Shown here one piece after another: positions 14,966-19,277 of a DNA stretch of 19,277 nucleotides (position 1 is the stretch's first letter; each line of letters opens with the position of its first letter). A program made the position numbers and the translations under genes. The notes beneath the pieces were generated by a model. That model ran no database searches. It saw nothing but the letters and a program-made list of their open reading frames with translations, and was not told where the DNA came from. The DNA comes from Palsa-1233 sp031367105 (GTDB lineage: Bacteria; Gemmatimonadota; Gemmatimonadetes; Gemmatimonadales; GWC2-71-9). The DNA is taken from positions 1 through 19,277 of the forward strand of contig JANLPG010000182.1 of assembly GCA_031367105.1 (NCBI GenBank), written 5' to 3'.

Positions 14966-16009
14966 ATGCGCGCACTAGTGAAGTCCGCTCCCGGCGTCGG
15001 AATGGAACTCGTCGAGCGACCGATTCCGGCACTCGGTTCGCGCGACGTGCTCATCAAAGTTCACTTCGCCGGAGTCTGCGGCACCGACCTGCACATCTGG
15101 GAATGGGACGCCTGGGCCGCCGGCCGACTGAAGCCGCCCGTCGTCATCGGCCACGAATTCGCCGGCGAGATTGTCGGACTCGGGCCCGAGGTGTTGCGCG
15201 AAGGCATCTTCACGATCGGCGACCTGGTGACGGCCGAAGGCCACATCATCTGTGGTGACTGCATCCCCTGCCGCACCGGCCACGGTCACCTCTGCGTCCG
15301 GACCCAGATCATCGGTGTCGATCGCGACGGGGCGTTTGCCGATTACATCGCAATGCCGGCCTCCAACGTGATGAAGCTGGATGGGATTCCCACCGAGATC
15401 GGTGCGATTATGGACCCGATCGGGAACGCCGTCCACACCGCCCTCGAATACGAGGAGGTGCCGGGCTGTACCGCGCTGGTACTGGGCTGCGGACCGATCG
15501 GCTGTTTCGCAGTGGGGGTACTTCGGGCCGCCGGGGCATCGCTGGTGCTCGCCTCCGACTTCAACCCGACGCGGCGCGGCCTCGCCGCCACGATGGGGGC
15601 GCACGCCGTCTTCGATCCGGCCACCGACGACGTCGTCGCTCGCGTGCGCGACCTCACCGGCGGCCTCGGCGTCGACCTCGTCTGCGAGATGAGTGGCCAC
15701 CCCTCCGGCCACGCCCAGGCATTCGCCGCGGCTCGTCCCGGCGGACGGGTGAACCTGCTCGGCACTCCGAGCCGGACCACCGAGGTCAACTTCGCCCGCG
15801 ACGTCATCTTCAAGGGGCTGACCCTCTACGGCGTCACCGGTCGCAAGATGTATTCGACCTGGATTCATATGACGCGACTGCTCCGCACCGGCCAGTTGAA
15901 TCCCCAGCCGGTAGTGACCCATCGCTTTCCACTGGAACAGATCGCCGCAGCGATCGGCGTCATCAAGGACGGTTCCGCCGGAAAGGTGATTCTGGAGATT
16001 GCCCCGTGA
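14966..16009 (+). CDS. tdh: L-threonine 3-dehydrogenase
   Basis: Zinc- and NAD+-dependent oxidation of L-threonine to 2-amino-3-ketobutyrate in the cytoplasm; 347 residues. Catalytic zinc ligands: Cys38 in GVCGTD and His63-Glu64 in GHEF. The structural zinc site has Cys96, Cys99, Cys102 and Cys110 in a block beginning EGHIICGDC. The Rossmann loop GCGPIG is at 174-179. HIWEWDAW (43-50) matches the HIYNWDEW of characterised Tdh and separates it from sorbitol or generic alcohol dehydrogenases. ATG at 14966 with AGGA at 14957-14960 is chosen. An ATG at 14780 in the same frame would add 62 residues unlike the family and would cover the leader helices. kbl follows with overlapping stop and start, so the unstable product can pass straight to the next enzyme. 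Confidence 0.96.
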   Translation: MRALVKSAPGVGMELVERPIPALGSRDVLIKVHFAGVCGTDLHIWEWDAWAAGRLKPPVVIGHEFAGEIVGLGPEVLREGIFTIGDLVTAEGHIICGDCIPCRTGHGHLCVRTQIIGVDRDGAFADYIAMPASNVMKLDGIPTEIGAIMDPIGNAVHTALEYEEVPGCTALVLGCGPIGCFAVGVLRAAGASLVLASDFNPTRRGLAATMGAHAVFDPATDDVVARVRDLTGGLGVDLVCEMSGHPSGHAQAFAAARPGGRVNLLGTPSRTTEVNFARDVIFKGLTLYGVTGRKMYSTWIHMTRLLRTGQLNPQPVVTHRFPLEQIAAAIGVIKDGSAGKVILEIAP

Positions 16010-17217
16010 ACCCGACTGCGCATTCGCCCCTCGACGCGCGGCTCGCTACCGAGCTCGATCAGTTCCGGCGCGATGGCGTCTACAAGCGATTCAACCATAT
16101 CGAGTCGCCGATGGGGGCGCGCGTCCGGATGGAGGGTCGCGGCGAGGTCATCATCCTGTCGTCCAACAACTATCTCGGACTTAGCGACCACCCGGTCGTC
16201 TGCGCAGCCGGCAAGACCGGGATCGATCGTTTCGGCGCCGGCACCGCGTCGGTCCGCTTCATCTGCGGGACCTTCACGATCCACCGCGACCTGGAGGCGA
16301 CCTGTGCCCGGCTCGTGGGAACCGAGGCGGCGCTGTCATTCGTCAGCTGCTGGAATGCCAACGAGGCCCTCCCCGCAACGGTCCTGACGGCCGACGACCT
16401 GATCCTCTCCGATCAACTCAACCACGCCTCGATCATTGATGGCCTCCGGCTGGCCAAGGCGATCACCAGATGCGAGACCGGCGTCTTCCCGCACGGCGAC
16501 TATGCCGAGCTCGACCGGAAGCTCGCCGCCGCGACCGACCGGAAGGTGAAGATGGTGGTGAGCGACGGAGTCTTCTCGATGGAGGGGAGCATCGTCAACC
16601 TCCCCGCCCTGCTCGAAGTCTGCCGCCGGCATAACGCCGTCCTCTGGCTCGACGACTCCCACGCGACCGGCGTCCTCGGCGCCACCGGGCGCGGGACGGC
16701 CGAGCATTTCGGCCTGCTGGGGGAGGTCGATATTCTCACGTCGACGCTGGGGAAGGCCCTCGGGGGCGCGGCCGGCGGCTTCGTCGCCGGCTCCGGGGCG
16801 CTCTGCGACTACCTCACGCAACGCGCCCGACCACAACTCTTTACCAACGCACTGCCGGCCACGGTTGCCGCCTCGGCGCAGGCCGCCATCGAGGTTCTGC
16901 TGGCCGAACCCGCCCGGGTTACGCGCCTGCGGGAGAACGCCCGATACTTTCGGAGGCGACTCGTGGAGCTCGGCTTCAACCCGCTCCCCGGCGAGACTCC
17001 GATTGTACCGGTGATCCTCGGCGAGACCGCCGCCGCAATCCGGATGAGCGAGCGGCTGCTCGAGGCGGGGGTGTTCGTGACGGGATTCGGCTTTCCCGTG
17101 GTCCCGCAGGGTCAGGCGCGGGTGCGCTGCCAACTGTCGGCAGCGCACAGCCGCGAGGACCTCGACCAGGCCTTGGCCGCATTCGAGGCGGCGGGCCGTG
17201 ACCTTGGCCTGATTTGA
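16006..17217 (+). CDS. kbl: 2-amino-3-ketobutyrate CoA ligase (glycine C-acetyltransferase)
   Basis: PLP enzyme of the alpha-oxoamine synthase family that splits 2-amino-3-ketobutyrate with CoA into glycine and acetyl-CoA; 403 residues. Motifs: SSNNYLGL (52-59), FGAGTASVRFICGTF (76-90), LNHAS (138-142), DDSHATG (216-222) and the PLP lysine Lys250 in STLGKALGG. The SVRFICGTF wording and the pairing with tdh favour KBL over serine palmitoyltransferase, BioF or HemA. The GTG start overlaps the tdh stop (GTGA), and GGAG at 15994-15997 lies eight bases upstream, so translation is coupled. The pathway runs threonine to glycine plus acetyl-CoA. After the stop there is only a weak GGCC/GGCC hairpin with a short T run. 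Confidence 0.96.
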   Translation: MNPTAHSPLDARLATELDQFRRDGVYKRFNHIESPMGARVRMEGRGEVIILSSNNYLGLSDHPVVCAAGKTGIDRFGAGTASVRFICGTFTIHRDLEATCARLVGTEAALSFVSCWNANEALPATVLTADDLILSDQLNHASIIDGLRLAKAITRCETGVFPHGDYAELDRKLAAATDRKVKMVVSDGVFSMEGSIVNLPALLEVCRRHNAVLWLDDSHATGVLGATGRGTAEHFGLLGEVDILTSTLGKALGGAAGGFVAGSGALCDYLTQRARPQLFTNALPATVAASAQAAIEVLLAEPARVTRLRENARYFRRRLVELGFNPLPGETPIVPVILGETAAAIRMSERLLEAGVFVTGFGFPVVPQGQARVRCQLSAAHSREDLDQALAAFEAAGRDLGLI

Positions 17218-17275
17218 TCATCCCGGCCTGTGTTTTGCTGATTAATTTTCAGACGCCCTTTCAGGAGACCCTCCG

Positions 17276-17914
17276 ATGACGTTCTTCCGGCGAGCCGCAA
17301 TCGCCTGTGCGCTGGGGCTGCTCGTGGGCCTGCCCAACGCCGCCTCCGCCCAGCGTGCCGACTCGTATACCTGGAAGCTCGGCCTCGACGCCGGCTCGAT
17401 GATCTTCTCGACTCGCAGTCAGGCCTCGAAGGTCATCCCGAGTGCCGGTGCGCACGTGATGATTCTGGCCCGACGCAGCGGACTGATGTTCGGAATCGAC
17501 GAAGGCTTTGGCTCCAATGAGCGGACCAATGGCGGGCTGATTCTCTTCAACGACCTGCGCCGCTATCAGGCGGTCCTGGTGGCCTTCCCGTTCAAGCTCG
17601 CCCTCGAGCCCTATTTCGGTGTCGGCGGCGGAGTCTTGCAGGTCGTCGGGCCGCGGGTCGATCCCGCTATCCAGGATCCGAGCGATCGTGAGCTGTTGCT
17701 CGCGACCGCGAAGGATGCTTCCAGCAGTGGCTTCGTGACCGCGTTGGCGGGGGTGCAGGGTCGCTGGAAGCGGCTGGCAGTATTCGGCCAGTACCAGATC
17801 CACAGCTCGCCCAGTGACGACAAGCTGCTGAAGGGGGCGATGCACTCGTTCCACGTCGGCCTCCGCATCGGCCTTGGCAGCGCCAAGGAAGGCGTGAGGG
17901 CGGGCGGGTACTGA
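17276..17914 (+). CDS. Exported protein, probable outer-membrane beta-barrel, unknown function
   Basis: 212 residues with a clear Sec signal peptide: FFRR, a hydrophobic core, and cleavage predicted after NAASA near residue 25. The mature part alternates polar and hydrophobic residues and is rich in Gly and aromatics (YTWKLGLDAGS, ALEPYFGVGGGV, HSFHVGLRIGLG), as in small outer-membrane barrels of the OmpW/OmpA-like kind. The last strand is followed by a short tail ending GGY, without the usual terminal Phe. ATG at 17276 is supported by AGGAG at 17263-17267. It lies 58 bp after kbl and could be read from that operon or from its own promoter in the AT-rich stretch 17231-17250. It ends at a strong terminator. 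I do not recognise a specific family. Confidence 0.75.
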   Translation: MTFFRRAAIACALGLLVGLPNAASAQRADSYTWKLGLDAGSMIFSTRSQASKVIPSAGAHVMILARRSGLMFGIDEGFGSNERTNGGLILFNDLRRYQAVLVAFPFKLALEPYFGVGGGVLQVVGPRVDPAIQDPSDRELLLATAKDASSSGFVTALAGVQGRWKRLAVFGQYQIHSSPSDDKLLKGAMHSFHVGLRIGLGSAKEGVRAGGY

Positions 17915-17942
17915 TTGCAGCGCAGCGCAACACCGAGCGTCA

Positions 17943-17976
17943 GCGGCCCGCGTCGATACCTGTCGGCGCGGGCCGC
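17943..17976. terminator. Strong bidirectional terminator hairpin
   Basis: Arms GCGGCCCGCG (17943-17952) and CGCGGGCCGC (17967-17976) are perfectly complementary. The stem continues inward through one T-G pair and CGA/TCG, giving 14 pairs with a TACCTG loop. It sits between the convergent barrel gene (+) and epimerase gene (-). On the plus strand a modest T-rich stretch (CTTGGTTTC) follows. Confidence 0.8.
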
Positions 17977-17983
17977 CTTGGTT

Positions 17984-18826
17984 TCAGGAGGGGAGCCAGC
18001 GATGCGGGCGGGCGGCCGACGCTATCCGGTAGGCCAGACCGGAAAACTTGGTCGAGCCGAGTGCTAGGGCGAGCACGAGGGAACCGATCGGCAGCCGCAG
18101 GCCCGGGGGAGCCGTATCGCGCAGCCGATCGAAAAGCTCGCGTCGCGTCATCGGTGGCTGGTCGACCAGATGCACCACCGCACCTGATTCGGCGTCTCGT
18201 GCCGCAGTAATCAGTCCTGCCGCCACGCCGGCGGCGGAGACCACGGGGAGCTGTGCGCTATCAGGACCGACCGGAACCCAGAGTGGACCAACGCGGATGG
18301 CGACTGATGCTGGCATCGCATTGCGGCCTTCCGCCAGCACCAGGCCGGGACGCACGATCACAACGTCCTGATGAATCGACGCCGTGCGGACCAGCGCTTC
18401 GGCTACCGCCTTCGCCCTGGTGTAGACCCCCCGCCGCGCAGGCGATGGCTCCAGCGGCGATCCGACCCCGATGACTGCCGCCGGAGACGCGGTATCGAGC
18501 ACCACCATCGAAGAGAGATGCACCAGTCGGACCGAGGCCGCTGCCGCCAGCACCCGCGCCGTACCCTCAGTGAGCGACCGATAGACCGCGCGGGGATCGC
18601 CCTCGAGCAGTCCCCCGGCGTGGAACACGGTATCGACATCCCGCACGAGTTCCGCGAGGCCGGAACCCTCGAGGAGGTCACCCTGGACCCATTCGACGAC
18701 AGAGCTGGTCAGCGGCGGCCGGCGCGAGAGCGCCCGAACCGACACACCGGCCTCGATCAGGGCACGCACGAGTGGTGCACCGATCCGACCCGTCGCTCCC
18801 GTGACCGCCACCCGCTGCAACCTCAT
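17984..18826 (-). CDS. NAD(P)-dependent epimerase/dehydratase-family protein (extended SDR)
   Basis: 280 residues. The Rossmann motif GATGRIG is at 10-16 directly after the start. HLSSMVVLD (103-111) supplies the catalytic Ser, and YTRAK (135-139) the Tyr/Lys pair, so the active site looks complete. The substrate-binding C-terminal half (VRPGLVLAEGRN and later) is typical of nucleotide-sugar epimerases/dehydratases and 3-beta-HSD-like members, but does not identify the substrate. The start at ATG 18826 is set by the conserved N-terminus and by an ATGA overlap with the stop of the glycosyltransferase gene. The pair is therefore translationally coupled and may act on the same saccharide pathway. 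The frame stays open further upstream, but that part belongs to the other gene. Confidence 0.87.
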   Translation of the reverse strand: MRLQRVAVTGATGRIGAPLVRALIEAGVSVRALSRRPPLTSSVVEWVQGDLLEGSGLAELVRDVDTVFHAGGLLEGDPRAVYRSLTEGTARVLAAAASVRLVHLSSMVVLDTASPAAVIGVGSPLEPSPARRGVYTRAKAVAEALVRTASIHQDVVIVRPGLVLAEGRNAMPASVAIRVGPLWVPVGPDSAQLPVVSAAGVAAGLITAARDAESGAVVHLVDQPPMTRRELFDRLRDTAPPGLRLPIGSLVLALALGSTKFSGLAYRIASAARPHRWLPS

Positions 18827-19277
18827 CGTGACACCGGCGGCGGATCGAAGGGCCTCCCGGCCAGGGCGTCGGCCACCACCCCTTCGACCCGCAGGAGCCG
18901 CTCGTCCCAGGTCATCCTTGCCGCTGCGGCTCGGCTCGCTGCCGCCTCGGCATTGCGATCGCCCGAGGCCAGTGCGGCGGTGATGGCGGCATCCCATTCA
19001 TCGACCGTGGTCGCGATCCGCACCACGTCGGCGAACTTGTCGATCTCAGGAGTCGGCACCGCGACAATCGGCTTCTCCATCGCCAGGTATTCCCGCAGCT
19101 TGATCGGGTTGGCGAAATGCACTTGCTGGGTGAAGCGATACGGCACGATGCTCACATCGAATCGCCGGCCGTAGTCGGGGAGCACATCGTAGGGGCGAGG
19201 ACCGAGGAAGTGGATGTTCGGCAAGTGCGGCACCTCGGCAACCGCCACACGACCGATCATCACGAAGCTCCACTCGG
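18823..19277 (-). CDS. Glycosyltransferase, GT-B fold (C-terminal part, continues beyond window)
   Basis: The frame is open through the window end, giving 150 visible residues before the stop. Sequence such as LPNIHFLGPRPYDVLPDY, then FDVSIVPYR, and later NPIKLREYLAMEKPIV, is characteristic of the C-terminal nucleotide-sugar-binding half of GT1/GT4-type glycosyltransferases, especially the branch related to teichuronic acid or polysaccharide enzymes such as TuaH. The ENP-like donor motif appears as ANPIKLREYLA. The N-terminal acceptor domain lies outside. The in-frame GTG-ATG at 19263-19258 is internal, since coding-like sequence (EWSF) continues before it. It is followed by the epimerase gene through ATGA. 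The sugar and acceptor are unknown. Confidence 0.85.
   Translation of the reverse strand, partial: EWSFVMIGRVAVAEVPHLPNIHFLGPRPYDVLPDYGRRFDVSIVPYRFTQQVHFANPIKLREYLAMEKPIVAVPTPEIDKFADVVRIATTVDEWDAAITAALASGDRNAEAAASRAAAARMTWDERLLRVEGVVADALAGRPFDPPPVSR

Noticed and set aside
17206..17234. Terminator after kbl (GGCC/GGCC with TGTTTT)
   Set aside because: The stem is only 4 bp with a 15-nt loop; too weak to call.

Overview
The window looks like chromosomal DNA from a high-GC Gram-negative bacterium, most probably a member of Gemmatimonadota. This rests on the large serine/threonine kinase fused to membrane helices, a TolB-like segment and TPRs, on its N-terminal wording typical of that phylum, and on the housekeeping genes. 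No phylogenetic search was possible, so the assignment is an inference. I see no tRNA, rRNA, CRISPR array, insertion sequence, prophage gene or integration scar. This is a gene-dense core region.

Layout. Positions 1-3753 (+) hold the end of msrA (methionine sulfoxide reductase) and a 1042-residue membrane kinase that starts at TTG. Positions 3865-7060 hold a divergent transporter pair, a P1B-4-type heavy-metal ATPase (-) and a CPA2 cation/proton antiporter (+), only 22 bp apart. Positions 7080-8412 (-) hold an EGY-like site-2 protease followed by a 61-residue protein that is essentially a lone histidine-kinase DHp hairpin. From 8421 (+) come a good sigma70-like promoter, a leader, rho, ruvX/yqgF and mltG. 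The last two genes appear to lack a conventional start codon where their families need one. thiE (-) is convergent with mltG and divergent from rlmI (+), which is followed by a methyltransferase-like gene of unknown role. A short Lys/Ala-rich histone-H1-like protein (-) converges on it across a strong hairpin.

Positions 14377-14965 are non-coding. Their right end carries several perfect hairpins, including two mutually exclusive helices, directly upstream of the tdh-kbl operon (threonine to glycine plus acetyl-CoA). A signal-peptide protein, probably an outer-membrane barrel, follows. It ends at a 14-bp-stem terminator shared with an oppositely oriented pair: a glycosyltransferase cut by the window end and an NAD(P)-dependent epimerase/dehydratase-like gene overlapping it by ATGA.

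Working together: tdh and kbl are coupled by GTGA overlap and catalyse consecutive steps. The protease and DHp protein form a probable two-gene unit. rho, ruvX and mltG look like one transcript. The most interesting items are the tdh leader architecture, the orphan DHp protein beside the intramembrane protease, the non-canonical starts after rho, the mirror-symmetric transporter promoter and the repeat-built histone-like protein.
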